Shown: positions 11,274 to 23,225, numbered from the stretch's first letter. The stretch is 64,000 nt of DNA from Aplectana chamaeleonis (GCA_029168955.1 JAPDOI010000288.1:864192-928191), one strand, 5' to 3'. The notes: generated by a model not told the origin, from the letters alone. Translations and numbers: made by a program.

Positions 11274-11600
11274 GCGCAGGCCTCAAAGTGTTACCAAAAT
11301 TACGAAGCAGCGGCAAAAGCGCACTAAATGCCTGATTTTGGCCTGGCACATTCTGGCCTGTTCTGTAGAATGATAGAGTTCTCGATGGTTGTGACCGGTA
11401 AATAGTGGGGACATTCGAGGATGGAAGAATATGTCGTGCAAAACTGTATTAGTTAGGATTCGAAGGAGAGAACGGAGCAACAGGGAGGAGGAGATTTTAA
11501 AGGGCGGGCTCACAAGAGATTTAGTTGCCACAACAAACCGTTTCTCTGAGAGTAAAGAGATGGAGTGAGAGTACAGCTTTTTATGTTATTCTGGCGCGCA
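11274..11600. repeat. Solo arm of the long-TIR element family
   Basis: This begins GGCCTCAAAGTGTTACC and matches both arms of the 48755-51205 element, with the shared blocks GTGTTACCAAAATT, TTAGTTAGGAT and GTCACAACAAAC/GCCACAACAAAC. Only one arm is present, so it is a decayed or solo copy. Confidence 0.7.
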
Positions 11601-11840
11601 CTTCAGAAGTTCTTTGTCATTTCAGCTCTAAATCGTCAACTCAGCACTTCCAGGAGACCGAGTAATCGGGTTAGCAAATAATCCTAAATTTCAAGATTTT
11701 CTGAATACTGCTGGAGAGAGAAAAATCCAGAGCTAGTTCCGATGGTGGAGGGATTGAAAAAACACACCCACTTTGAATTTCCACCTACCCAGGGGTTCTA
11801 ACTCATTGGAAAGATCAGGAAATTTTTTGCATTCACCTTA

Positions 11841-12870
11841 GGCGCTATTCATACTACTCAACGCCAGCGCGTGCCGCTCTGGCGTGGCGTTTGTGTATGA
11901 ATACTTTCTACGCGCGTGACGCGCGTGCCGCGCTTGCGGAGACTATAGGGCTCTGCAGAGTTGCGCCGCGGCGAGTGCCGCTGCGGCACGGCAGTGTTGG
12001 AGAATGGGTGGCGCCACGCAGCGGGCGACAGCGGCGACGTGCCGCGCGAGAGCAGCGACGCAGGTATCTCGCAGAGTGTTCTCGTCGCCGCGACAGCAAC
12101 GGCTGCCGGAACGACGCCGCTTGGGAGCGGGGGCGAAAAATGGTCTCGACTATTCTATCGTCGGCGAGGAGCGCCGCCTTCGATCCTTTCAATGTATTTT
12201 TGCGTTGTTTAGTTATCCATGCGAACTTTTCTATTTTTACTCTCATGTGATGTAGTGATCGCACGCATCTATAAATGCTTGAACGCTTTTCATTATTTCT
12301 TGGCTTTTTTAATGTGACCCATTCCACGTCACTTTCGAAATAATTGATTTCACTTTTTGTGGCATAATATCGACTCTCACGAGATGTTCCAAATTAGCGT
12401 CGCTACTGGATTTTATGTTTTTCGCTTCTGAGAGCATATCCTTTGATTTTTTTCGAATGACGAAAATTTTCAAAAAAATACACCTGGAAGTTTAGTAGTT
12501 TTTGAGAAGCTTTTCAGTTCTTGGCGCCTCATAAGTTCAAATTTCTGTTCAAATGTGACTTCATGGTTTTTGAAATCAATGAAGTTCAAATTCCGGCGTA
12601 TAATGAATGAGTTTGTACGTAATGAAGAAAAATGAAAAACGACGGCAGGCATCGCCGCCACTGTGCGAGGCATTGAAGTGCGCCGCCGCGTCAGGGTTCG
12701 GCCACACCCCAATCATCTCGCTCGGCGGCTTGCCGCCGGGCGGTGCAACTCTGCAGAGCCCTTATGAATACTCCAGCGGCGACTCCATGGCGGCAAGCCA
12801 TTCATACACAAACGCCACGCCAGCGCGGCACGCGCGTGCCGCGCTGGCGTTTATTAGTATGAATAGCGCC
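11841..12870. mobile_element. 1,030-bp TIR element with TTA target duplication
   Basis: TIRs of over 30 bp begin GGCGCTATTCATACTA on both ends and carry the nested palindrome GGCACGCGCGTGCC near the right end. TTA flanks the element at 11838-11840 and 12871-12873, as expected for PIF/Harbinger-type insertions. The subterminal regions are strongly GC-rich (GCGCGTGCCGCGC) and the centre is AT-rich. No transposase was found, although frames of about 120-140 codons are open on both strands. Confidence 0.85.
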
Positions 12871-13084
12871 TTACGAATGAGAAAATTCAAGTCTCCATAT
12901 TAGGTGAAAGAATTGGAGACAGCTTCACCCCATTTTCAGTGTTAGAATTTCATGTTCTACAGTTACTTGCTGGTTGGTAAGTTGTGCGATGGCGTGCACT
13001 TCCGAAATGTAAGGCGAATTAGTCTAAACTTTACAAAAGGATTTTCGGAAGATGGGCTCGCAAAAAAAGATTAAGGCATTGGCT

Positions 13085-13570
13085 TGTAGTAAAATGCAGA
13101 CGATTACATATTGTCAACGGCACAAAATTCTCACAGTAAGCAACTTCACGGTTCCCACGGTACTCAGAGCGATGGCCGGCGAACCTCTATGCCGAGAACG
13201 ACGGCCGGCGCCCCACATTTGGAGAGTGCCGGTCAGCGGCGAACCATGCTGGGTGCGACGCACACGCAGCGCGGATATTGGCTCGCCGCAAGCCACAATA
13301 TTTTAAAATTGATGATACCCAATTGGTAAAGAGTAGGGTATAAAAGAAATGAAGAGCGTTGTGTTACATTCACACACCGTCTTTCTCCAGCAGAGGTAAG
13401 CGGCTGAAGCACTGAACAGACTAGGGAGTAGGAAAGCAGCCTCACCGGTGATAAAGATCTAACGATATCGGGCCCTAAACATGGAATACTTTGGGAAGAA
13501 AACTTCTAGACTTCTGTGAGAATTTTGTGCCGTTGACAAATTATAAATTTGTGTAAAAAGCGGTACAATT
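13085..13570. mobile_element. Palindromic element split by a GC-rich insertion
   Basis: TTGTCAACGGCACAAAATTC at about 13112 is repeated inverted at about 13520, giving arms of over 26 bp. Between them (about 13138-13513) lies a segment whose 13160-13305 part matches the reverse complement of 28470-28614, including GGCGAACCTCTATGCCGA. The insert also carries GGGTATAAAAG at about 13335 and GAGGTAAGC at about 13394. Confidence 0.6.
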
Positions 13571-13639
13571 TGTTTTATTGGATCCGGCTTTCGAATAAAT
13601 TTTTCAGATGGTTCAAAATGGCTGACTTGGCCTTTGTTG

Positions 13640-13745
13640 GTGTTAATATGCAGACAACGTAATCACTAGAATGTGGTGAAATTGTTGTAAATGGATCTGG
13701 AAAACGCTCATCAAAGCCGAATCACGCTTCAGAAGGAATCTCGCG
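13640..13745. repeat. Fragment of a three-copy dispersed repeat
   Basis: Shares ATGCAGA-AACGT-ATCA, GTGAAATTGTTG and the GCGCTC/ACGCTC motif with 1235-1375 and 50078-50195. It is noncoding. Confidence 0.55.
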
Positions 13746-13769
13746 TAAAGCGTAATTGGGAGGAAATCA

Positions 13770-14206
13770 AGGATTTCTGGAAATTTAGCTTCCTGGCAAA
13801 AGTAAGATTTGGTAATGTCAAAGAAAAGATTCAAAAATATCTTGAAATATCTTAGAAATGATTTATCGTAAAATAGCCTGAAGTAGTAAAAAAAAAGCTA
13901 GGAAATGAAGTGAAATAACTAAAAATACGATTTGGCGGTCAATAATAAATTAAGTAACGATTAGTAAAGACAGAGGAATCAGATTTTGCAAGCTTCTCCG
14001 TTAAAGTTATCGAAGCGAAATCAAGAGCGATATGGAATGGAGCGTTGTGTTCAACTAGCTAGACCTATGCTGATTCCCTTATTACAGATTTCGAAAATGA
14101 CTTCATGTTTCCGTTGCACGCTTGATTTTGTGTTGATCAGTTTAACGGAGAAGCTTGTAAAATCTGATCCCTCTGTCTTTACTTATCGCTAGTTAGTTTC
14201 GTATTC
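13770..14206. repeat. Foldback repeat, left half (RTE target)
   Basis: The left arm of a palindromic repeat (TAGCTTCCTGGCAAAAGTA, then GAAGTAGTAAAAA and TGAAATAACT) is matched inverted by 17403-17590. An inner hairpin pairs about 13965-14035 with 14115-14190 (AGACAGAGG and GCTTCTCCGTTAAA). The RTE element interrupted this copy at the 12-bp sequence AGTTTCGTATTC (14195-14206). Confidence 0.8.
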
Positions 14207-17200
14207 AGCTCCGCCATTGCCGGTCCCAAGCCCGGATGAGAAAGGAGGAGGGTTGGCCCCCCATGCTACCGACGGGCTGCAAAACCTAAGGTGGTAACCA
14301 TGGAGAGTCTCATAGGAATACGCGATACGGCTACCGCATCCGGGGCAGCCGATGCGCCAACACTGGGGACCCAGGGTGTTGGTGACAAGTATGCTACTGG
14401 CCAGAACAGTAGACGACTGGTAACGCCGAAGGAGGTGCGGTTCGCGGCATGGAATGTGCGATCAGGGCATTACGTCGGGCAGAAAGAAATCATTGCCAGG
14501 GAACTGTTGAAGTCGAAGGTATCGGTTGCCGCCCTGTCTGAATTAAGGATCAGTGGAAGTGGAACAAAGACTGTCCAGGTGCCAGATAGTCAAGAAAGGA
14601 TGGTGCTGTACTACTCCGGTAGTGACGGACACCATTAAGGCGTTGGATTCATGCTGAACTGGAAAGCAGCTGGAAGCGTTGTGACATTCGAGCCTCTAGC
14701 AGAATCGCTGTCCTCACGCTGAAAGGAACTATAAGGACACATATTGTGGCTGTTTATGCGCCGACAGGGCCTAGCCCGGATTCCGACAAGGACGCGTTTT
14801 ACGCTCAGCTTCAGGACGTTCTGAACACGATTTCAAAGAGAGACGTTGTTCTAGTCGCAGGTGATTTGAACGCACCTGTTGGAAAAGACAGGATGGGCTG
14901 GGAAGCAGTATTGGTCCGATTTGGCGTTGGTGACATGAACGACAATGGTCTGCGCTTGCTCACGTTTGCAGCTTTCAATGGACTCATTATTGGAAACAGT
15001 CACTTCCAGCATCGCAGAAAGCATCAGTTGACGTGGAGAAATCCTTCCGGACGAGACGTAGCTTTGTTAGACTACGTGCTGATGAGCTCGCGTTTCAGGT
15101 CGTCGCTCAAGGATGTCTGTGCAATGAGAGGACCCGACTGTGGTTCAGATCATTACCTTCTACGTGCAGTAGTGAAGCTTCGTCTACAACGAGCTAAGAT
15201 TGTGGAGCCATCTAAAGGCCAATTCAACTGGGCACATTTGATGGTACCTGAGACGAAGGAGTTATTCCAAATGGCACTGTCGAATCGGTTTGCGCTGTTG
15301 GCAGACGATGCATCTGTGGATGAACAGGAACAGCAGATAGCAGCCATCATCGTGGAATGTGCCGAGCCACTTTGTCCGGCCCCTCGTAAGCGAATCCAGC
15401 CATGGATATCAGATCAATCCATACATCTTATAGAAGAAAGGAAGAAAGCGAAATTGACCGATTTCGATCGATATCGTCAGCTCTGCAGAGAGCTTCGTTG
15501 CAGATTGAAAATGGAACGAGAGTCGTATTGGAATAAGGTAGCTGCTGATTTGGAGGAGTCTGCGAGCAGGCATGATTATCGAACTCTCTATCGGACACTC
15601 AAGCGGCTCGGAGGAAGGACGAAACCAACAAGCGATAGTATCAGGAATGCGGATGGGTCATTCGTGCGCTCTCTGGACGAGCGCCTCCGTCGATGGAGAC
15701 AGTTCTTCAGTGAACTATACAGTCATGAAGCGCAGCAAGGACCGCTTGTCGAGCCACCGCTAGTTGAAGCGGCCGGAGATGCAGTTCTCGACGCAGAACC
15801 CACTGTAGATGAACTAACGGCAGCGATAAAGTCACTGAAAAACGGCAGAGCGTCAGGAGTGGACAAAATCACTGCGGAAGCCATCAAGGCTGGCGGAGAC
15901 GTCTTGCTGCGCCAACTTCATCGGCTGATTACTCTTATCTGGCAGTCTGAGAAAATACCAGCTACCTGGAAACGTGCCACAATCGTGCCCATACACAAGA
16001 AGGGTGATGCTAGAGACTGCAAAAATTACCGAGGGATCAGTCTGTTGTCTATCGTTGGCAAAGTCTTCATGAGGGTTATTCAGAACAGACTTTAGCATCA
16101 TCGTGAGCAAACAAGTCGTGAAGAACAGGCGGGGTTCCGGCCAGGAAGAAGCTGCAGTGATCAGATCTTCGCACTTCGACAGCTAATGGAAGAGAGAATC
16201 CGCTCTGGGAAGCGTGTCGTTATCACATTTATAGACTTCAAATCTGCGTTCGATTGTATTCACTGGCCGGCGCTGTGGAGAGCACTTGAAAGCGAGCACA
16301 TACCGAGGAAGATAGTCAAGCTCCTCCAGGAAATGTACGAAGGGTCTACCAGTTCCGTACGCATTGGGGATCAGTTGTCCGAGGAGTTTGCCGTTACCGC
16401 TGGAGTTCGTCAAGGCGATGTAGTCTCGCCTCTGCTCTTTAATACTGTTGTGGACGCTATTATGAGGAAGGTCTTCGAGAACAGAAGAGGCGTTCAATAC
16501 GGAAGTAATGAGTACGTCACAGATTTGATGTTCGCGGATGACAGCGCAGTGTTCACGGACACTGATGCGGAGGCAACGTCCTTGATAAGCGATATGGCAC
16601 TGATTGCAAGCTCCTACGGCTTAAGAATCAACCAGGAGAAGACCAAGGTGATGACATCCGATGGTTCGCCTGCATCTGTTCAGTTTGAAGGAGTTGAGCT
16701 TCAGCAGGTCAAGGAATTCAAATACCTTGGGTCGGTAGTGCAGGAGCGAAAAGTTGCGGCTACGGCAGAGGTGTGCAGCAGAATCGGGCAGGCGTCTAGT
16801 GTGTTTGCGTCGCTTGACTGGTGTTTGTGGAAGAAAAACAACATTTCACTGAAGACTAAAGTGCGAATGTTCCGAGCGCTGATAATACCCGTACTACTAT
16901 ACGTCTCGGAAACCTGGACTCTGCTAAAGTCAGACCTCGTCAAGCTAGAAGTCTTCCAGATGCGATGTTTGCGCCAGATTCTTGGAATTACGATTCGTGA
17001 TCATGTTTGCAACGACGATATACGGAAGAGCTGCATGAATCAACCGACGGTCGGAGAACAGCTGCAGACAAGAAGACTGCGATGGTTCGGACATGTATGT
17101 AGGATGGACCCGTCCCGTCTCCCGTACAGTATGCTGTGGCGTAAGCGCCCACCATCGTGGAGAATTCAACGAACGGCCCCGAAGAAGACATGGCTCAAAC

Positions 17201-17390
17201 ATATAGAGGAGGATCTGAAGACTCAACGGTGCAGTGTCCTTAACGCTAAACTTGTTGCTGCAAACCGTTTTGATTGGAAGCGTATCGTTCAGGCCGCACG
17301 AGCTCCTATGGCACGTACAGCAGTGTATTGGTTGAGAGGGCATCCCGCTCCACCAGACGCCAGCTAACGGGATGAGTGAGTGAGTGAGTG
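14207..17390 (+). mobile_element. Full-length, decayed RTE-type non-LTR retrotransposon
   Basis: A 3,184-bp insertion is bounded by the 12-bp direct repeat AGTTTCGTATTC (14195-14206 and 17391-17402). It has a short 5' leader, one endonuclease-reverse transcriptase reading frame, and a 3' end only about 20 bp after the stop, made of TGAG tandem repeats. Length, domain order and the short tandem 3' tail are those of the RTE clade. No poly(A) or LTR is present. The insertion lies in a foldback repeat, so it is younger than that repeat. The reading frame is broken in three places, so this copy cannot be autonomous. Confidence 0.92.
14300..17367 (+). pseudogene. RTE endonuclease-reverse transcriptase (broken)
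   Basis: The N-terminal apurinic-type endonuclease shows WNVRS, VYAPT, AGDLNAP, LDYVL and GSDHYLL, the last holding the catalytic Asp-His pair. The reverse transcriptase follows, with NYRGISLL, FIDFKSAFD (motif A), GVRQGDVVSPLLFN (motif B), FADD (motif C, catalytic aspartates), INQEKTKVM and KYLGSVV. The C-terminal region has CLRQILGI and RRLRWFGHVCRM, as in other RTE proteins. ATG at 14300 is the first Met (GTG 14291 is an in-frame upstream alternative). Breaks: TAA at 14636-14638, a frame change between about 14695 and 14720, and TAG at 16093-16095. The remaining frame is open to TAA at 17365. The protein would nick and reverse-transcribe its own RNA into the genome. Confidence 0.92.
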
Positions 17391-17402
17391 AGTTTCGTAT
17401 TC

Positions 17403-17590
17403 TTGAATCGTATTTTCAGTTATTTCACTTCATTTGCTAGCTTTTTTACTACTTCAGGCTATGTTACGCCAATTCATTTTTTAGATATTTCAAGACATTT
17501 TGAAACATTTTTTGACATTACCGAATAGCTACTTTTGCCAGGAAGCTAAATTTTCGGGAATTTCACATATTTTTCCTTGGGGTTCCCTTT
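17403..17590. repeat. Foldback repeat, right half
   Basis: This is the reverse complement of 13780-13925: it contains AGTTATTTCACTTCATT, GCTTTTTTACTACTTCAG and TTTTGCCAGGAAGCTAAA. It is the other side of the RTE insertion. Confidence 0.85.
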
Positions 17591-17934
17591 CTGACATGAA
17601 TTTCCCTCAACGATTACCATTTTGGTGAGATAAAACATCTAACAGACGATATCGCCGTATGAGTACAACTTCTGAAACTTGTGACGCACATCCTTAAAAA
17701 ACACCACTCACCACCGCATTTTGCGCAACAGGTGAAAAATCGATATTATTGATCATAAAGATTCGATTTTGCATGATGAGGAGAATTTCCCAAGCAAGGT
17801 TCTTAGACCATCAACAATCAACACTCATTGCGACAGTTTCTCCAACAGGCAAAAATACGATATTATTGATTGGTATTAATCGATAATGTTTGATGAGTAA
17901 AATTCCCAAACCAAGAGATCCATACAATAGTCGT
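17591..17934. other. No gene seen
   Basis: AT-rich DNA with repeated GATATTATTGAT words at about 17739 and 17860 and a repeated GAGAATTCCCAA/TAAAATTCCCAA word. It may be a small degenerate duplication; no exon is supported. Confidence 0.4.
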
Positions 17935-18372
17935 TCAATTTCGAAAAAAATGTCGAACGAACGAAAATCGAAATTTTTTCATTCGAAATCTTTTCGAACG
18001 AACGAAAAATGAAAAAATTTCGTTCGAAAAAATTTCGAACGAACGAAAATCGAAAACTTTTCGTTCGAAAAAATTTCAAACGAACGAAAATTGAAAAAAT
18101 TTCGTTCGAAAAAAATTCGAACGAACGAAATTCGAAACAAATCGAAATTTCGATTTTTTTCGAAATTTCGTTTTTTTTTTCGAAACTCGTCAAAAATTTC
18201 GAAACTTTTTCGAAATTTGTCAAAAATTTCAAAATTTTTTTCGAAATTTGTTCGAAAAAATTCCGAACGAACGAATTTCGAAAAAAATTCGAAAAATCGG
18301 ATTTCGAACAAACGAAAATCGAAATTTTTTCGTTCGAAAAAATTTCGAACGAACGAAAATCGAAAAATATGT
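17935..18372. repeat. TTCGAA-rich self-complementary low-complexity tract
   Basis: About 430 bp are built almost entirely from the words CGAACGAACGAAAATCGAAA, TTTCGTTCGAAAA and TTTCGAAATTT. These are self-complementary, so any part can pair with many others. Open frames on both strands give Lys/Phe/Arg/Ser/Glu-rich peptides and are composition artefacts. Confidence 0.85.
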
Positions 18373-18819
18373 AAACCCTCGATTTTGAAGTACCCTTCAG
18401 AGTTAAGGTATCAACTTCTAATTGGAATAGGAGCGACCTGCATCCATTTTCAGCCTCCTGTCCAAAAATGAGCTTCCTAGCTCAATTTTAAGTGTACCCA
18501 CAAGATCGTGGACGCCAACTGAAAAAAAGGAGCTTCACACCAAAATCGAGCGGCTTTTTAAAATTTTCTCGAGAACCAGCGAACCATTTCAAACCATTTT
18601 TGAGGGATAACATCAACCTTCTGCGCTCTGTTCAATGCCATTTGGAGCTAATTTCTACGTTCACTCTGAACTTAGATTTCGAAAAAGCGGTTGCGCGCAT
18701 GGCCAGTTCAAAACCAAATCTGGTGCGAATAAGTCCGGCAACAGAGCAGAGAACGTTTTGGCATATTGTGCACTGTAAAAGTGGCAAAGTCGCAAAGGAA
18801 CGGTCCAATAATCGTAGTT

Positions 18820-19190
18820 TAAAATGTCTCGATTAAACGAATAATTTGGATATATTCTTTTGAATGTTCCCGAATTTGTGTGTTTCTCGAAGATAGCCTT
18901 TCTAAATTTACTGAAAATAAGAATACGTTCAAACAAGACGTCTTTGAAATTTTTGAATGAATGATGTTATCGAATATCTCTTTTATCAAAAAAATTGAAT
19001 GAATGTTCAAGGTCAAATTGGGCACGCCAGATTTTTCTCGAACGAATGGAATAAAATTGAAACGCTGCCCTTTAGGGGATTCGACAGGATATACGGAAAA
19101 TTCATACGAATATTTGAATCAATTCCATATTATTTACGAATACTTGAGCATTTGTTTAGTGGCTGAATATTCAATTGTCCTCTTCTAGAA
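18820..19190 (-). repeat. AT-rich dispersed repeat, copy 1
   Basis: The reverse complement of 18825-18925 matches 48515-48620: GGCTATCTTCGA, ATTCGGGAACATTCAAAAGA, AATTATTCG and GACATTTT-AA-TACGAT recur in the same order. It is noncoding, rich in ATTCGAA words. Confidence 0.65.
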
Positions 19191-19469
19191 TTGACCGCAT
19201 ATTCGAAAAACCACATTGCGCGTCTCCTCAACCCCTCACTATCCTCATGCTGCGTCTCCTTAAAGGCAGCAGACACGCTCAAAAATGATATTAATTTTAT
19301 GGATTAAACTGAAGGTCTGAAGCTGTTAGTATTCAGAAATAACGAAAAAGACGAAAACAAATCGACGGAAATCAAGATATAACGGTAAGTTCTATATTGG
19401 CCCAGAAATGGACGAGTTGTACAGCACTGACTGAAATAGCGGAGCTAGCAACAAATTTATTGGAATTAC

Positions 19470-19797
19470 GACGCATTATTCAAGCAAAAAAAACGAACAA
19501 CTGAAGAGTGAATGCACGAGAGGACAGTGAAGGAGAAAGAGCAAACGTTGTCGAGTTGACAGGAGTCGAATGGAAAGTTGATCAATGACGTGATTTCATG
19601 CGTTCGAACATGTCGATAATGCTGACGGCAGAAGGTCGGCGCTTGTATAGCCTGCCAGCTAAAAGTCAGCGCTGGCATTTTCGGCAGCTGCACCGGCTGT
19701 CCGCCCGCCCGATCCATATCTGACGTATTCTACGGCGCTCTGATCCCTAGTTTGTCTGAGCACATTGCGGATGATTTGATCTGATGAGCTCCACGGA
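19470..19797 (-). repeat. GGATCGGA-terminus element, copy 1
   Basis: The inverse of this segment matches 47500-47790 for about 300 bp, starting at the CAGGCAAACTGGGGATCGGA-like terminus and including GTCAGATATGGATCGGGC, GGCGGACAGCCGGTGCA and AAATCACGTCATTGATCAAC. It has no transposase. It abuts the foldback repeat at 19797. Confidence 0.75.
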
Positions 19798-20095
19798 AAC
19801 GCTTGTAAGTTGCGAACCAACCCTCTTTGATCACTAAACTTATCAATAATTGGTCTATGCTCAACCGCCAATACGTACATATATTCAGCTATTTCACTAC
19901 GATTCCCGACTACTTCTTTACATCGAGCCATTTTAAGCCAAATCTTTTTTTGGGATATTTCAGAACATTTTTTTTTAATTTTCGGAAATTTTACTGGGAA
20001 CGTTATATTCTTTCCTTCAGCTGGAATTTAAAAATATATTTAGTTGTTTGAAAACATAACCATGCCAAATCATTACTTCTTCCAGAACTTTTAGA
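19797..20095. repeat. Foldback-family repeat, inverted copy
   Basis: This is the reverse complement of 10000-10280; shared blocks include CAATAATTGGTCTATGCTCA, CAGCTATTTCACTACG and ACCATGCCAAATCATTACTT. Confidence 0.85.
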
Positions 20096-21380
20096 AATAG
20101 CCCCTTGAAAACCACTTCGTAGTCCGAAAAGGCGTTTTCCCGGTGGATCATCTAGAACGAGGAGCAGAAGCGCCACAACAGGCTCCGACAGACTGGAGGA
20201 ATCCAAAATTCCATATTCTTTATTTCGAGAAATCCTCGCGTTCAAACGTGTGTATTGGAAGTTTCAAAGTTTCTAAGAATTCCTGACAGTGAAAAGGTCA
20301 AAGGAATATTCAACCTAAGGAGTTACAGGGGATGAACCACCTTTTTCTCGATGCTCGGTTCCGAAATTTACCATTTGCTCCGTACTGAAGGCTCCTCCCG
20401 CTCGTCCAAGGGGGATGGACTGGTGGAGTTTGTGGTTACACCCAACGCAGTTACAGTCATTTTGCGTTTACCAACGATGGATGGCGCAATCACCTCAAAA
20501 CGGCTTTCTGGGTTTGGAGGCCGGCCTCTGGGTCGATCCAATGTTACAAGGAAAAAAGGAAAACAACCGGTTATCAAAAGAAATTAACACGTTTATCCCG
20601 TTTATTACATTGAACAGTTCACTCCTCCGAACCGGTCTATTCTTTTAATGTCAGAATTGAAAAGTCACAAAAGCGATTCTGTTTTGGTAGAGAAAAGCGG
20701 TTTCGGGGCATTTTCGCTGCTCTTTCTGGCACGAATGTCTCAGTAGGCCTCTGACCTCCCATATTCAACGGAAAACTCGACGACCATATTTCATCGTGGA
20801 CGATGGGTTTAAGTTAGGTAGTAAACGACACCAAACACCAATAACAACAACAATTTGCCGGAATCAATGGGCTCAATAATACTGACGATTACCGCCTACT
20901 GCCGCATTAAGTGCAAAAAGCGCGAAAATCGATACTTTAAATTGCTAACGATCGATCATAGCGATCGACCTATGATTGCAAGGCATAAGTTTCAATAGCT
21001 GAGGGACCCACACCGAACAAAAGTCGTGATCGCGACCGCGTTCCGTGCAATATATGGAAAAATCGATAAAATCAATCGATAATGAGCTTAGAAGCGAAAA
21101 TGGTGAGTTTTCACAATTATTTTTGGCATTCCCGTAACAAGATACCCTGAGAAACCAAATTTCCGGATATATTGTCCACATTTTCCAAAGAAATGAAAGT
21201 GGCGTGGCGGTGGCGGAGACCCCAAAAAAGTTATTGGTTGGGAAGCGAGGATCCTCCGGGATGAAAACATGCGCATTTACGTAGCTTCTTACGGTGGTTG
21301 GTTTCAATTGTGCACTGCTCATTTCTCTAACTACAGTAAGAGAGGCTGTTCCCTCTATACGGGTTGCGCGCGGTAACGAA
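20096..21380. other. No gene seen
   Basis: Open frames of up to 157 codons (20945-21418, minus) are present, but no domain or consistent splice structure could be recognised. No tandem or inverted repeat was found by eye. Confidence 0.35.
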
Positions 21381-21396
21381 TCATAACCAAATCCTA

Positions 21397-21413
21397 GCGC
21401 GCGCTTCGCTCGC
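21397..21413. other. Imperfect stem-loop with GCTTCGC core
   Basis: GCGCGCGCTTCGCTCGC is followed by ATCACAATAAGGTAGAGC. The stem-loop plus flank matches 35012-35048 (CACAATAAGTGTAGAGC), so it marks a recurring element end. Confidence 0.55.
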
Positions 21414-21678
21414 ATCACAATAAGGTAGAGCCCGCAAACGCACCACCACCCTTATCCGTAGCCGTAGACTAAAGTCATCTTTGGCGTTTTTTCAAATATT
21501 ATTTCTGTCATTCGATCTTTATTTTTTTGCATTTCGTTTGTGGTTTCATGGTTATTACCAATACAATGCTGTAGCGAGGGGGCGTAGAATTTAATTAAAT
21601 AACTATATAAGTTAGATGAGACACTGTTGGACGTACTATCCTTTCCTTTATGTATGGTTTCTCTATTCGATTTCCTGT

Positions 21679-21780
21679 GATGCATGGACCAGGCGGCTGA
21701 CCATTCGGTGTTAGCGGCATAACTGGTCAACGGGATTTCGATTCGCGCGCGGCGATGCACCGTCCCAGCACCATCCATTC
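21679..21780. repeat. GATGCATGGACCAGGCGGCTG dispersed module
   Basis: The segment starting GATGCATGGACCAGGCGGCT recurs at 46957-47050. A related GC-rich core ending GGCGATTCACCGTCCCAGC is at 37415-37510. All three carry GCGGC-T-AC and a final CCGTCCCAGC- or CCGTTGCAGC-like end. It could be part of a SINE or a GC-rich transposon end. Confidence 0.55.
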
Positions 21781-22060
21781 ATCAGAATAAATTTGTTACG
21801 TGAACTCAAACGCCTCTAAAAGCCAGGAGTGATTGCGAACCAGCATGCCCTTTCGACTTTGTCAGTTTGCTCTGTCGGCCCTTGATTGGCTTCTATAGCA
21901 TATTTTTCCCGGTTCCTATAGTAGTACATTTGCAAGCAGAAGCACTCAGAACGTTTTCTATTGTAATTAACCCGAATTTTCTTCAATCACATGAAACCTT
22001 GCTTGATGGGACGGGTCCGGGCTGAATAAGCAGCGGAGCGGTAGGTCAAGGCAAAATTGT

Positions 22061-22081
22061 GGTGTGCGCGAAGCGCACACC
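22061..22081. other. Perfect stem-loop with GCGAAGC core
   Basis: A 9-bp perfect stem GGTGTGCGC/GCGCACACC closes a GAA loop. The inverse is flanked by CCACAA, as at 35012. Confidence 0.6.
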
Positions 22082-22234
22082 GATTTGGCTTTGAATCGCT
22101 ATCGCGCAACGACGTGGTTCGAGAACCCAGGTTCAGAGAAATCGTACAAAAATCATTCTTCCGCCATTGAGTAGAGCTCAAAAAGTTCCATATACCACCT
22201 TGAAATGGTCTGGAATGGTTACGTGAGATTGGAG

Positions 22235-22640
22235 AAAAATAGCCAAAACCACGTGATTTGAATAGCCAAATTTTCATCTCCTTTTTTCAGTTGGCGTACA
22301 CGATCTTGTTGGAACAGTTATCGTTGAGCTAGAAAGCTCATTTTTGGCCAGAAAGCTGGATATGTTTGCATCTAGCTACTGTAAAATTTTAAAGTTGGCA
22401 GCTAAATTTTTGCGGAACTTCAAAATTGAGGGTTAAGACAGACAAAATATGTAAACATGTTATTACAAACCATCCGATTTTTTCTCATTCGTAAAAATGA
22501 ACTGATAAAAGTAGACACCGTTACTGATAGGCTTCCGCCCAGGATTCTGATCTTCCTGAGACTGGGTAGCACTTCAATCAATAATGCGGGACCTTTGAAG
22601 TACTTTTCGAAACGCCGCACGGTGTGTCTCAGGAGTGCGC
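22235..22640. repeat. Dispersed repeat, copy B (empty site)
   Basis: This copy matches 5545-5850 plus 6483-6590 and lacks the 632-bp MITE, reading ACACCGTTACTGATAGGC at the equivalent point. It continues through AACGCCGCACGGTGTG directly into a 21/42-bp array. Confidence 0.85.
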
Positions 22641-23225
22641 GGAGAGCCGTAAAAAGCGTGAGGAACTCCTATGACAGTGCGAGAGACGCCGTAGAAAGTG
22701 TACAGGACATCAGTGGGAGTGTGCAGGACTTCATAGAAAGTGTGCAGAACATAAGTGATAGTCTGCAGGACCTCATAGGAGGTCTGCGGGACATTAGTGG
22801 GAGTTCACAGGACTTCAAAGAAAGTGTGCAGGACTTGAGGAAAAGTGTGCGGGACATCGGCGAGAGTGTGCAGGACCTCATAGAAAGTGTGCAGAACATT
22901 AGTGGGAGCGTGCAGGACTTCATAGAAAATGTGAAGGACATTAGTGAGAGTGTGCAGGACTTCACAGAAAGTGTGCAGGACATCAGTGGGAGTGTACAGG
23001 ACTTCAAAGGAAGTGTACAGGACATCTGTGAGAAAAAGCAGGACCTCATAGAAAGTGTGCGTGACATCGGTGAGAGTGTGCAGGACTTCATGGAAAGTGT
23101 GCGGGACATCAGTGGGAGTGTGCAGGATCTAATAGATAGTGTGCAGGATATCAGTGGGGGTGTGCAAGACGTCACAGAAAGTGTGCAGGACGTCATAAAA
23201 AACGTGCAAGGAATGAGTGGTTTCA
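22640..23225. repeat. 21-bp/42-bp minisatellite, about 28 half-units
   Basis: Alternating 21-bp halves AGTGTGCAGGACATCAGTGG and AGTGTGCAGGACTTCATAGA give a 42-bp period. The plus-strand frame from 22457 is open for 259 codons with a 7-residue heptad-like SVQD(F/L/I)(M/I)E pattern; this could in theory form a coiled coil, but the complementary frame is open for 185 codons as well. I treat it as an array and not a gene. Confidence 0.85.

Noticed and set aside
14207..17402. LTR retrotransposon or LINE with poly(A) tail
   Set aside because: No LTRs, gag, integrase or poly(A); the endonuclease-RT order, short tandem TGAG tail and 12-bp duplication fit RTE.
17876..18471. Lys/Phe/Ser-rich proteins of 110-126 residues
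   Set aside because: They are translations of the TTCGAA-rich low-complexity tract and are open on both strands.
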